Shown here: one piece after another, positions 37,860 to 46,013 of the stretch
How positions within the stretch are numbered: the first letter of the stretch is position 1
How the letters are laid out: each line of letters starts with the position of its first letter
From: Alphaproteobacteria bacterium WMHbin7
Lineage (GTDB): Bacteria > Pseudomonadota > Alphaproteobacteria > Rhodospirillales > WMHbin7
NCBI GenBank assembly: GCA_002753155.1
Contig: PDZW01000004.1
Span: forward strand, 58,734-122,733
Length of the DNA: 64,000 nt
Direction: 5' to 3'
Position numbers and translations under genes: made by a program
Notes under the pieces: model-generated
What the model was told of the DNA's origin: nothing
Database searches by the model: none
What the model saw: only the letters and a program-made list of their open reading frames with translations

Positions 37860-38603
37860 TTAAGGCTCGATATCGCGTTCGTAATACATCTTGCTGAGGC
37901 TGGCTTTGTCCATGCCCATCAAGGATGCATATTCTTCGTCGAACTGGCCGCTCTCGACCTGCTTGATGCGGGCGCCCAGTTCTTTGCTCTCCTTGGCCAG
38001 ATAGCGGCCATAGAGCCTGCGTCCCAACACGCCCACCTTGTGCTGCACGATTTCAGCCGGGCAGCGCAGCGCGCACAGGCCACAGGCCACGCAGTCGAAG
38101 GAAAGGTCCATGATGGCGGCGATGTCGCCGCGCTTGGCGGCCTGGATGTAGTCCATCACCTGAATGCCCTGGGGGCAGCTTTTGGTGCAGGTGTTGCAGG
38201 CCACGCAGCGGAAGACGACGGGATAGAGACGCTTGATGGTATCGACATCGGGCGACAGTTTTTCGACGTCGTAGATCGCCTTTTCCATGGGAACGGCGGG
38301 AATCTGGGTCAGCGACATGCCCTCCTGAACCAGGGTGGTGCAGGCCAGGCCGGAATGAATCTTGTAATCGCCGGGCAGGCGGTAAATGGTGCCGCAAGCG
38401 CCGCAGAAGCCTTCGCGGCAACCAGCACCTCGGATGATCTGCTGACCGGAATATTCGATGGCCCGCATGATGGTGGCATGTTCGGGCACCACATGGCGTT
38501 TGCCCATGATGTAAACCGTCACCATCCGTGCCTTCGGCTTCGGCTGATCCAGGGATTTATCCTGCTTGCCGGCTGGGGCCTTCGACACAGGTTTGCGACT
38601 CAT
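37860..38603 (-). CDS. tfrB: Fumarate reductase iron-sulfur subunit (TfrB/FrdB-like)
   Basis: A 247-residue Fe-S subunit. It has an N-terminal [2Fe-2S] ferredoxin domain (GCREGFCGACGT with a distal CTT) and C-terminal CVACNTCTKSCPQG and CVACGLCALRCPAE motifs. It lacks the HdrB-like CCG domain that methanogen TfrB carries at its C-terminus; that part is encoded separately as hdrB. The start is ATG 38603, with GGAG eight bases upstream; a frame to 38630 is also possible. It is the first gene of the rTCA cluster. Confidence 0.87.
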   Translation of the reverse strand: MSRKPVSKAPAGKQDKSLDQPKPKARMVTVYIMGKRHVVPEHATIMRAIEYSGQQIIRGAGCREGFCGACGTIYRLPGDYKIHSGLACTTLVQEGMSLTQIPAVPMEKAIYDVEKLSPDVDTIKRLYPVVFRCVACNTCTKSCPQGIQVMDYIQAAKRGDIAAIMDLSFDCVACGLCALRCPAEIVQHKVGVLGRRLYGRYLAKESKELGARIKQVESGQFDEEYASLMGMDKASLSKMYYERDIEP

Positions 38604-38956
38604 CTGGGCATCTCCGTCTGCATCATCCATACAGGCCGGGATATCTGCAGGCCAAGATCGTGCCCTTGATCTTGCGACTTAACGCAACAAGGCACCCGCT
38701 CGAAGCTTCCTGCACGGTTCCTACCGCCCCCCCGCCAAGCACCTTTTATCTTTACTCCCGAATTCGAGCCGGGATGATGGATGCGCTGCGGGCAGGTCTC
38801 TCCCTACCTAGTAGGCAGAGAGTGTTGTCTGGCAAAGAAAATGGAAACACCCGATAGGAGGTCCGGATTGACTCTTTCGGGTTGGGATGGACTCATCCCT
38901 TCGGGTGGCTTTCCCACCCTGACGCACCGCACTCATCCTGCTGCGCCGCACAATGG
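38604..38956. other. Intergenic region upstream of the rTCA cluster
   Basis: These 353 bases separate tfrB from the DUF3617 gene. They should contain the tfrB promoter, but no clear sigma70 boxes were found. RNA-like element copy 2 occupies 38813-38919, preceded on the + strand by a small CTAC/GTAG hairpin at about 38803-38814. No protein-coding frame looks real. Confidence 0.65.
38813..38919 (+). ncRNA. Candidate structured RNA element, copy 2
   Basis: This is the second copy of the element at 35390-35499, with an ungapped core at 38819-38909. Helices are P1 AGAGAG (38817) with CTCTTT (38872), P2 GTGTT with AACAC (38846), P3 GGGATG (38884) with CATCCC (38894), and a 3' hairpin GGGTGG (38903) with CCACCC (38914). 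The 3' hairpin has a different sequence from copy 1 but the same place and pairing. The same AGAGAG can instead pair with an upstream CTCTCC (near 38798), an alternative fold of the kind regulatory RNAs use. No + strand gene follows, and no T-run terminator is evident. Confidence 0.55.
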
Positions 38957-39364
38957 TTACTTGGCGCAATCCCCGATACGGCGGCTGATCGTGCGCAGGC
39001 TCATGCGTCCCATCTCGCCGCCACTGACATCGACCTCGCTCTGCCATCCATCGGCGCCTGAGACCGTGCGCACCTTCATGGTGCCGCTGGTCTTGCAGAC
39101 CAGCGTTCCCGTCCAGACATTGCCGCTGGACTGCTGGTCCTTCAGCTTGCAGTCGTCCTCGGGATTGGTCGAGCTTGCCAGTCGATCGGGCTGCAAATCC
39201 TTAGCCGACAGACATTGGCGCATGGATTGATCGCCCATTCCGGCGGGCATTCCCTCAGCCTTGACTGTTGTCGTCATCTCGTAAAGGCCCGGGCGCAACC
39301 CCTCTGCCAAAGCCGGAAAAGCAAGCAACCCGCCCACAATCAAGCAAGAGATCAACAGCCGCAT
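38957..39364 (-). CDS. DUF3617 family exported protein
   Basis: A 135-residue protein with an N-terminal signal peptide (hydrophobic core at residues 3-17, cleavage likely after the ALA at about 18-20). It has the DUF3617 pattern: RPGLYEMTTTV, a QCL cysteine near residue 50, and a late C-x-D-x5-C-x5-W-like segment. It is probably periplasmic, and its role is not known. ATG 39364 was chosen because it precedes the signal peptide directly. Confidence 0.8.
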   Translation of the reverse strand: MRLLISCLIVGGLLAFPALAEGLRPGLYEMTTTVKAEGMPAGMGDQSMRQCLSAKDLQPDRLASSTNPEDDCKLKDQQSSGNVWTGTLVCKTSGTMKVRTVSGADGWQSEVDVSGGEMGRMSLRTISRRIGDCAK

Positions 39365-39426
39365 TGCCCCCTCCTCCAGGTATGAGGAGGACATTGAAAC
39401 ACGACGAAGGGGTAGGAACAAGGCGG

Positions 39427-41268
39427 CTATTTCTCGTTAATGACGGGAAGCGTAAAGGAAAAATTCGATCCCATGCCGGGGACCGAAGTCACCCAGATAT
39501 GTCCGCCGTGCTGCTCGACGATTTTCTTGCAGACCGCCAAACCGATCCCTGTGCCGTCATAATCCTTGCGGCTATGCAGTCTTTGAAAGATCAGAAAGAT
39601 ACGATCCAGGAACTTTTCCTCGATGCCGATGCCGTTGTCGGAAATCGAAAAGACCCATTCGTCCTTCTGCCGCCTCGTCTCGATTTGGATGCAGGGCGCC
39701 CGCTCGGGATGGCGATATTTGATGGCGTTGGCGATCAGATTCTGAAAGAGGCGAATCAGCTCGTCGCCATGGGCAAGAACGACCGGCATATCGCAAGGCA
39801 CTTGGATTTCCGTTTTCGTCTCCTCGATCACCAGGGCCAGATTCACCAGCGCTTCATCGACGGCATGCCTGGAATCGTGCGGCGTCTTGGGCCTGGCACT
39901 CCGTCCGACGCGGGAATATTCCAAAAGATCGAGAACAAGATGGTCCATGCGCTTGGCGCCGTCGCTGGCAAAAGCGATGAATTCGCGGGCTTCCTCGTCC
40001 AGCTTGTCGCGATAGCGCCGCTCGAGAAGGGTTACGTAGCTTGAGATCATGCGCAAGGGTTCGCGCAGATCGTGCGAGGCGACATAGGCGAATTGTTCCA
40101 GTTCGGCATTCGACCGCTCGACCGCCTCGGTCTTTTCGCGCAACGCCTCGGCCGAGCGTTCGCGCTCGCTGATATCGACGCCGAGGCCGGTCAGATAAGG
40201 CTGGCCGTTCAAAATCACCCTAACCCCGGTAAAGTAATAGGGGATCGCTTCCCCGTTTTTAGTCATCAGATGGGCCTCGACTTTGGCGCTTCCGACAGAG
40301 AAAACACGGGCTATTGCCTCTTGAATCAGGCTTTCATCAACGCCTTGAATATAGACAAGCGCGGATTTGTTCAAAATTTCATTGCCCGCACATCCCAAAA
40401 CCGTTTCCAGATTCTTGTTCCAAAGAACGAAGCGCCCCGACTGGTCCAGCAGGTAATAAATGCCCGGCATGCTGTCGATCAGGGCCTGCACGAAATCATG
40501 CTCGCGCTGCAACAGCCCCTCGACCTGCTTGTGCTCTTCAACCTCTTCCAGCAGCGACAGATTGCTCAACGACAATTCGCGCGTACGTTCCTCGACACGG
40601 GTGGTCAAGCCAAGATTAAGCTGCACCACCTCGTCCAGGGCCTCGAGATGACGCAGGCGCTCATGACCACTCTGGGCCAGCATTCCAGCAAGCTTGGAAT
40701 AGAAAGCCATGGTCGATTTGATCTGCGCCTCGGGGATGATGGGCACCCGGTCAAGTGCTTCCATATAGGACTTTTCGTCAAACCCGAAGCGTTCCGCCTG
40801 CTTTCTGAAAAAGGCGCGATCCGGGGGTTCGTGCAAAAGCTGGCCCAGAAAAATGGTCGCCACATGTTCGCCATCGATGATGATGGGCGTTGCGTAATCC
40901 ATCAGTCCGTTGGCGCAGCGATAGCCGATGAAGGGGCCATCATGCAGATGGGTCGCTATGTAGCGGTCACTCTCAAAGCAGCCTTGGCAGGATGCTTCGC
41001 ACGGGCGGTGAAACTTGGCGCAGATATCCTGCCAGCCGATACTCGAGAGAATATTATTTTCGACATCGATCAAGCCATGCGGAATGCCCGTCGCCTGATA
41101 GAAGGAAGTCATCATGTCGTTGAACTGCCCGATATCGACCAGATCGGAAAAACGACGCTTCACTCCTGCCAAATCCGCACCAACCGCCCGCATCGCAGCA
41201 CCATTGCCCATAATCAAAGTAGGGCCTTCATAACCTTGGATTGTACGCCTTCCGGCATGCTTCGCCAA
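39427..41268 (-). CDS. PocR-PAS sensor histidine kinase
   Basis: A 613-residue hybrid-free histidine kinase without membrane helices. Residues about 35-200 form a PocR ligand-binding domain with cysteines CEASCQGCFESDRY. A coiled coil (about 210-245), a PAS domain (about 255-365) and HisKA with the phospho-accepting His in YVASHDLREPLRM follow. The HATPase domain shows NLIANAIKYRHP, SDNGIGIEE and GTGIGLAVCKKIVEQHGG. The cytoplasmic PocR sensor suggests detection of a small metabolite or redox state. No response regulator is adjacent. It lies beside the rTCA cluster and could regulate it, which is inference only. Later starts at 41211 or 41193 are possible. Confidence 0.87.
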   Translation of the reverse strand: MAKHAGRRTIQGYEGPTLIMGNGAAMRAVGADLAGVKRRFSDLVDIGQFNDMMTSFYQATGIPHGLIDVENNILSSIGWQDICAKFHRPCEASCQGCFESDRYIATHLHDGPFIGYRCANGLMDYATPIIIDGEHVATIFLGQLLHEPPDRAFFRKQAERFGFDEKSYMEALDRVPIIPEAQIKSTMAFYSKLAGMLAQSGHERLRHLEALDEVVQLNLGLTTRVEERTRELSLSNLSLLEEVEEHKQVEGLLQREHDFVQALIDSMPGIYYLLDQSGRFVLWNKNLETVLGCAGNEILNKSALVYIQGVDESLIQEAIARVFSVGSAKVEAHLMTKNGEAIPYYFTGVRVILNGQPYLTGLGVDISERERSAEALREKTEAVERSNAELEQFAYVASHDLREPLRMISSYVTLLERRYRDKLDEEAREFIAFASDGAKRMDHLVLDLLEYSRVGRSARPKTPHDSRHAVDEALVNLALVIEETKTEIQVPCDMPVVLAHGDELIRLFQNLIANAIKYRHPERAPCIQIETRRQKDEWVFSISDNGIGIEEKFLDRIFLIFQRLHSRKDYDGTGIGLAVCKKIVEQHGGHIWVTSVPGMGSNFSFTLPVINEK

Positions 41269-41364
41269 GGGGTTAAGAAATCGTCTGCTAATTTAATAAG
41301 GCTTAAACTAAAGTCATGCCAACAAGCGTTGAAGACGAATGCGATGATTGGGACTTCAGTAAAG

Positions 41365-41393
41365 GGGCGGACAGCCGGATCGGCCATCCGCCC
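41365..41393 (-). terminator. Likely terminator after fabG
   Basis: The GGGCGGA/TCCGCCC stem with an inner CCG/CGG pair is followed on the minus strand by CTTTACT. The T-run is weak. It lies 13 bases past the fabG stop, between fabG and the kinase gene. Confidence 0.55.
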
Positions 41394-41406
41394 ACGCTGA
41401 TTAGGC

Positions 41407-42144
41407 TTAAATCATCGCCATGCCGCCATTCACATGAATGGTCTGCCCGGTGATGTAGAGGGATTCGGGGCTAGCCAGGAAAACCACGGCCGAAGCGATC
41501 TCTTCCGCCGTTCCCATGCGCCCGATGGGAATGCCCGACATCAGCTTTTCCTTCTGCGCATCCGGCAGCACTTCGGTCATGGCGGTGGCGATGAAGCCGG
41601 GTGCCACGCAATTGATGGTGATGCCGCGCGAGGCCACTTCCTGGGCCATGGTCTTGCTCATGCCGATCAGCCCGGCCTTCGAAGCCGCGTAATTGGCCTG
41701 CCCGGCATTGCCCGTAACCCCCACCACCGAGGCGATGCTGACGATGCGCCCGTTCCTGCGCTTCATCATTTCCTTGATGCAGGCGCGCGACAGCCTGAAG
41801 GCGGCGGTCAGATTGACGTCGATCACCAACTGCCAGTCGGCGTCCTTCATGCGCATGGCCAATCCGTCGCGGGTAAGCCCTGCATTGTTGACCAGGATAT
41901 CGACCGAGCCCATGGCGGCCTCGGCATCCTTGACCAGCTTTTCGGTGGCTTCGGGATCGGTCAGATTGGCCTGGAAAATATGAACCCGGTCCTTCAATTC
42001 CGCCTTCAGGGCTTCCATGCCCTGTACGTTCATGTCGGTCAGCCCCACGGTGGCGCCCTGGGCATGCATGGCCCTGGCAACCGCGCCGCCGATTCCCCCC
42101 GCTGCGCCCGTGATCAGGGCGTTCTTGCCGGTCAATTTGAACAT
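41407..42144 (-). CDS. fabG: 3-oxoacyl-[acyl-carrier-protein] reductase
   Basis: A 245-residue short-chain dehydrogenase matching FabG. It has the nucleotide-binding TGAAGGIGGAVARAM at the N-terminus, NNAGLTRDG, and the catalytic Ser-Tyr-Lys around SIASVVGVTGNAGQANYAASK. It ends with ITGQTIHVNGGMAMI. It reduces 3-oxoacyl-ACP with NADPH in fatty acid synthesis. It lies 22 bases after fabD. The usual acpP-fabF continuation is absent: a hairpin and a histidine kinase follow instead. Confidence 0.95.
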   Translation of the reverse strand: MFKLTGKNALITGAAGGIGGAVARAMHAQGATVGLTDMNVQGMEALKAELKDRVHIFQANLTDPEATEKLVKDAEAAMGSVDILVNNAGLTRDGLAMRMKDADWQLVIDVNLTAAFRLSRACIKEMMKRRNGRIVSIASVVGVTGNAGQANYAASKAGLIGMSKTMAQEVASRGITINCVAPGFIATAMTEVLPDAQKEKLMSGIPIGRMGTAEEIASAVVFLASPESLYITGQTIHVNGGMAMI

Positions 42145-42166
42145 GGTGCGTCCTTTCGTTCTAACC

Positions 42167-43108
42167 TCAGTTTGCCTTTAGAAATGCTTCGATATCGGCG
42201 GGAAGGTTCAGAGACAGCGCCGACATTTCCTTGTCGATGCGCTTGACCAGACCAGCCAGAACCTTCCCCGTTCCGGCTTCGACCAGGGTATCGACGCCCA
42301 GTTCCTTCATTTTCAGCACCGATTCGCGCCAGCGCACGGTTCCGCAGACCTGTTCGACCAGCAGACGCCGTATCTCGCCGGGTGCCGTAACGGGCCGTGC
42401 GCACACATTGGCGATCAGGGGTATTGCGGGTTCTTCGACCGTTACCTTGGACAGCGCCTCCTCCATCGCTTCGGCTGCCGGGCGCATCAGGGCGCAATGG
42501 AAAGGGGCGCTGACAGGCAGCAGCACGCTGCGCTTGGCCCCCTTGGCGGCGGCAATCACCAGGGCGCGCTCGATGGCGGCCTTGGTGCCGCTCACCACCA
42601 CCTGTCCGGGCGCATTGTCGTTGGCGGCGGCGCAAACCTCGCCCTGCCCGGCCTCTTCGGCCACGGCCTGGGCCTGCTCGAAATCAAGCCCCAGCAAGGC
42701 CGCCATGGCGCCCTCGCCGACTGGCACGGCCTTTTGCATCGACAAACCGCGCAGTTTCAGCAACCGCGCCGTGTCGGAGAGGGTCAATGCCCCCGCAGCG
42801 CACAGCGCCGAATATTCGCCCAGCGAGTGCCCGGCGACATAGGCCGCCTTTTTGGCCAGCGAAAACCCGCCCTCTTTCTCCAGAATCCGCATCACGGCAA
42901 GGCTGGCCGCCATCAGGGCGGGCTGCGCGTTCTCGGTCAGGGTCAGCTCCTCGCCGGGGCCTTCGAACATCAGGCGGGAGAGATTTTGCGAAAGCGCTTC
43001 ATCAACCTCGGAAAACACATCCCGGGCGGCAGGAAAGGCCTCGGCCAGTTCCTTGCCCATGCCCACGGTCTGCGAGCCCTGGCCGGGAAAAACGAACGCA
43101 CGCGACAT
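42167..43108 (-). CDS. fabD: Malonyl-CoA:ACP transacylase
   Basis: A 313-residue FabD, which loads malonyl groups from CoA to ACP. It has FPGQGSQTVGMG at the N-terminus, the nucleophile Ser in GHSLGEYSALCAAG (near 95), and the catalytic His region PVSAPFHCALM (near 200). It is the first gene of a fabD-fabG pair and is divergent from the ABC importer genes. Confidence 0.96.
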   Translation of the reverse strand: MSRAFVFPGQGSQTVGMGKELAEAFPAARDVFSEVDEALSQNLSRLMFEGPGEELTLTENAQPALMAASLAVMRILEKEGGFSLAKKAAYVAGHSLGEYSALCAAGALTLSDTARLLKLRGLSMQKAVPVGEGAMAALLGLDFEQAQAVAEEAGQGEVCAAANDNAPGQVVVSGTKAAIERALVIAAAKGAKRSVLLPVSAPFHCALMRPAAEAMEEALSKVTVEEPAIPLIANVCARPVTAPGEIRRLLVEQVCGTVRWRESVLKMKELGVDTLVEAGTGKVLAGLVKRIDKEMSALSLNLPADIEAFLKAN

Positions 43109-43160
43109 AATAGTGATCTCCGATTTTTATGGTCGGACAAGAAAAGGCCCCCACCCCCTC

Positions 43161-43179
43161 CCTGTCAAGGCGTGACAGG
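43161..43179. promoter_or_regulatory. Perfect inverted repeat between divergent genes
   Basis: CCTGTCA and TGACAGG are separated by 5 bases, in the 100-base gap between fabD (-) and the binding-protein gene (+), about 30 bases before the latter's start. It could be a regulator binding site or a small hairpin. No specific regulator is implied. Confidence 0.4.
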
Positions 43180-43207
43180 ATGTCAAAGCCATGAAAAACT
43201 AGGGGGC

Positions 43208-44791
43208 ATGCTGTATGTCCGCACCCTAATATGCTTTTTGTTCCTCATCTTCTGCGCCCCGGCCTGGGCCGAGACTCCCCCCAACGTCTTGATGGTGGGC
43301 ATGCGACTCGACGATCTGGCGACGCTGGACCCGGCTGAGGTGTTCGAGGTTTCCGGCGGCGAACTGGTGGCCAATCTCTATGACCGTCTGATCGACATGG
43401 TGGACGGCCAGCCCAAGGGGGTTCTCGCCGAGAGCTGGAAAATCTCAGCCGACGGGCGCCAATTCCTCTTCACCCTGAAAAAGGGCATGAAATTCCATTC
43501 GGGCAAGCTGGTGACGGCAGGCGATGTCGCCTGGTCGTTCGAGCGCGTGATCAAGCTGGACCGGGGAGCCGCCCCCCTGCTGCGCCAATTGGGCCTGACC
43601 CAGCAGAATGTCGGCTTAAGAGCCCGGGCCGAGGGCGATCAGACCTTCGTCCTCGATCTGGCCGATCCCCTGGCTCCGGGACTGGTCTTGAACATCCTTT
43701 CCAGCTACGCCGCCTCGGTGGTCGATTCCCGCCTGGGCCAGCAGTTCGAAAAGAACGGCGACTTCGCCAGCACCTGGCTGCGCATGCATGACGGCGGATC
43801 TGGCCCCTTCAAGCTGATGCTGTGGAAGCCAGGCCAGGGGCTGGTTCTCGACCGTTTCGCCAATCATCACGAAAGGAGGCCCACCATCGAGCGCATCGCG
43901 CTCCGCCATGTCGCGGAAAGCTCGGTCCAGCGGCTGATGCTGGAAAAGGGTGATCTGGACATTGCGCGCAATCTTGCTCCCGACGATCTGGAACGGCTTG
44001 AACGCAACACAGACGTCAAATTGCTGCGCATCCCCCAGGGCGGGCTGGTCTATCTGGGCATGAACATGAAAGCGCCTCCCCTGGCCGATCCCAAGGTCCG
44101 TCGCGCCTTGAAGCTGCTGATCGATTACGACGGCATCGCCCGGAACATCCTGAAGGGAAGCAAGACGGTTCATCAGACCATTCTGGCCGACGGCTTCGCG
44201 GGCGCTCTCAAGGAAACGCCCTATCGGCAGAATATCGAAGAGGCCAAGCGCCTGCTCTCGGAAGCCGGATATGGGGGAAGACTTGCGCTCACGCTTGACG
44301 TGCGCAACGTCTCGCCCTCGCTTGATATCGCAAGCGCACTGGCGGCTGATTTCGCTAAGGCGGGTGTGCGCATCGACATCGTCCAGATGGATAATCGCCA
44401 ATTGCTGACGCGCTACCGGGCCAGAGCCCACATGCTGACGCTGGCCCAATGGTCGCCCGATTATCCCGATCCGCATGCCACCATCCAGGGCTTCGCCTGG
44501 AATCCCGACAATTCCGATGACTCCCCCTTTCGGCTGCTGGCCTGGCGCAACGGCTGGAACATTCCCGAACTGACCGGCCTCGTCCAATCGGCCAAAAGCG
44601 AGCGCGATGGACCCAAGCGCGCGAAGCTCTACGAACAGGTCCAGCGCACCGCCCTTGATGGCGGGCCCTATGCCGTGATGTTCCAAGATATGCTGGTGCT
44701 GGCGCATCGGGCCGGTGTGCACAATCTGCGCCCGGGTCTTACCTTCGATTCCATGCGTTATGCCGACGTGACCAAGGACGGGCTGAAATGA
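43208..44791 (+). CDS. ABC importer substrate-binding protein, family 5 (peptide/nickel type)
   Basis: A 527-residue periplasmic binding protein of the DppA/OppA/NikA family. A signal peptide (residues 1-20, ending APAWA) is followed by a LDPAEVFEVSGGELVANLYD segment and the family feature SWKISADGRQFLFTLKKGMKF. ATG 43208, preceded by a TAGGGGG ribosome site, starts the signal peptide directly, whereas a much longer frame would run antisense through fabD. It is the first gene of a five-gene importer operon. The ligand is not determinable: peptides, nickel-chelates or opines are all carried by this family. Confidence 0.88.
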   Translation: MLYVRTLICFLFLIFCAPAWAETPPNVLMVGMRLDDLATLDPAEVFEVSGGELVANLYDRLIDMVDGQPKGVLAESWKISADGRQFLFTLKKGMKFHSGKLVTAGDVAWSFERVIKLDRGAAPLLRQLGLTQQNVGLRARAEGDQTFVLDLADPLAPGLVLNILSSYAASVVDSRLGQQFEKNGDFASTWLRMHDGGSGPFKLMLWKPGQGLVLDRFANHHERRPTIERIALRHVAESSVQRLMLEKGDLDIARNLAPDDLERLERNTDVKLLRIPQGGLVYLGMNMKAPPLADPKVRRALKLLIDYDGIARNILKGSKTVHQTILADGFAGALKETPYRQNIEEAKRLLSEAGYGGRLALTLDVRNVSPSLDIASALAADFAKAGVRIDIVQMDNRQLLTRYRARAHMLTLAQWSPDYPDPHATIQGFAWNPDNSDDSPFRLLAWRNGWNIPELTGLVQSAKSERDGPKRAKLYEQVQRTALDGGPYAVMFQDMLVLAHRAGVHNLRPGLTFDSMRYADVTKDGLK

Positions 44792-45014
44792 ACCGGCATG
44801 CAGGAAGGATGACGCATGCCGGTCGCGGGCAAGGCCCGCGCGCGAGCCTTGTCCCGCCAATGGCGGGCCAACTTTTGACGGACCGGCAAAGCCGGTGGGC
44901 GAGCGGGAGCCTAGGGCGCACCGTCGGCTTCGCCGACAGGTATTTATTAGCCTGCAAGGCAGGTGCGCCCGCCCGGCGATTGAGGCTTGCATTAATCGGT
45001 TTCGATTAATGCAA
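44792..45014 (+). repeat. Array of adjacent hairpins between binding protein and permease genes
   Basis: The array starts on the base after the stop codon. It holds ACCGGCATGC/GCATGCCGGT (44792, 44814), CGCGGGC/GCCCGCG (44824, 44834), CCCGCC/GGCGGG (44853, 44862) and ACCGGC/GCCGGT (44882, 44891). A 9-pair outer stem GGGCGCACC/GGTGCGCCC (44914, 44962) encloses GTCGGC/GCCGAC (44923, 44932) and CCTGC/GCAGG (44951, 44959). Last comes TTGCATTAATCG/CGATTAATGCAA (44987, 45003). All arms are perfect. Such 3' structure after a binding-protein gene often stabilises its mRNA, giving excess binding protein over permease. That function is inference. Confidence 0.7.
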
Positions 45015-45020
45015 ACTTGT

Positions 45021-46013
45021 ATGAGATCCCTTCTGACCCTGCCCTTGACCCTTCTCGCCCTGCTGGCCTGCACCTTCGCCTTCACCAAGATCGCCCCCAT
45101 CGATCCCGTGCTGGCCGTGGTCGGCGACCGGGCCAGCGAGGCCGCCCGAATTCAGGCCAGAGAGGATCTGGGGCTGGAGCGGCCCTGGCCGATCCAATTC
45201 CTTTGGCATGTCGAGCGCACAGTTACAGGCGATCTGGGTCTCTCCACCTCGACCGGACATGCCGTTCTCGATGATCTGGCGCAGGTCTTTCCCGCCACCA
45301 TCGAACTGGCCCTGGCCGCCACGCTGATCGGGCTCGTCCTGGGCCTGCCGCTTGGAATCATAGGGGCCTATTGGCGTGGGCGCTGGCCCGATCATCTGGC
45401 CCGACTGATCGCCCTTCTGGGCCATTCCGTTCCGGTCTTTTGGCTGGGTCTGATGGCGCTTTACCTGTTCTATGCCCTGCTGGGCTGGGCGCCGGGCCCT
45501 GGCCGCCTGAACTTCTATCTGGAAGGGCTGGTGCCCACGGTCAGTGGCTTCATTCTGCTCGATTCACTTCTGGCCGGACGCTTGGACGTGGCGGGCGATG
45601 CACTGGCGCACCTCGTCTTGCCCGCACTCACGCTGGGCCTCTTCTCGACCGCCCTGTTCGCCCGCACCAGCCGAGCCCTCATGCTCGATGCCCTGGGCCA
45701 GGATTTCATCCTGACCGCCAGGGCCAAGGGCTTGAGCGAATCCGCCGTCGTGCTGCGCCATGCGCTTAAGTCCTGCGCCGCCCCGATGGTCACCACGCTG
45801 GCCCTGGCCCTGGGCTCGCTGCTCGAAGGATCGGTGCTGACCGAAACCGTTTTCTCCTGGCCCGGCCTGGGGGCCTATATGACGGGTGCGCTGATGGCAG
45901 CCGACATGGCGGCCATTCTGGGCGGCACCCTGCTGATCGGTCTGGTGGTTTCGCTGCTGAATTTGGGAGCCGATTTTCTGCAGCGCAAGCTTGATCCGAG
46001 AACGGCATCATGA
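45021..46013 (+). CDS. ABC importer permease (DppB/NikB-like)
   Basis: A 330-residue inner-membrane permease with six predicted helices and the EAA-type coupling loop (RTSRALMLDALGQDFILTARAKGL near 220). A first helix and a periplasmic loop containing DPVLAVVGDRASEAA match the DppB family. ATG 45021 is preferred; an in-frame ATG at 45009 lies in the right arm of the last hairpin of the upstream array. It overlaps the next permease gene by 4 bases. Confidence 0.88.
   Translation: MRSLLTLPLTLLALLACTFAFTKIAPIDPVLAVVGDRASEAARIQAREDLGLERPWPIQFLWHVERTVTGDLGLSTSTGHAVLDDLAQVFPATIELALAATLIGLVLGLPLGIIGAYWRGRWPDHLARLIALLGHSVPVFWLGLMALYLFYALLGWAPGPGRLNFYLEGLVPTVSGFILLDSLLAGRLDVAGDALAHLVLPALTLGLFSTALFARTSRALMLDALGQDFILTARAKGLSESAVVLRHALKSCAAPMVTTLALALGSLLEGSVLTETVFSWPGLGAYMTGALMAADMAAILGGTLLIGLVVSLLNLGADFLQRKLDPRTAS

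Noticed and set aside
38796..38919. Minus-strand reading of element copy 2 as a cobalamin riboswitch or hammerhead ribozyme (AGACCTGCCCGC; GATGAGTCC with CGAAAGAG)
   Set aside because: The conserved cobalamin-box GCCACTG and the hammerhead CUGAUGA core are absent. Copy 1 does not keep these strings, and helix G-U patterns favour the + strand.
44792..45014. Hairpin array as a CRISPR array or integron attC site
   Set aside because: The stems have different sequences with no repeated direct unit and no spacers. No attC core sites, cas genes or integrase are seen.
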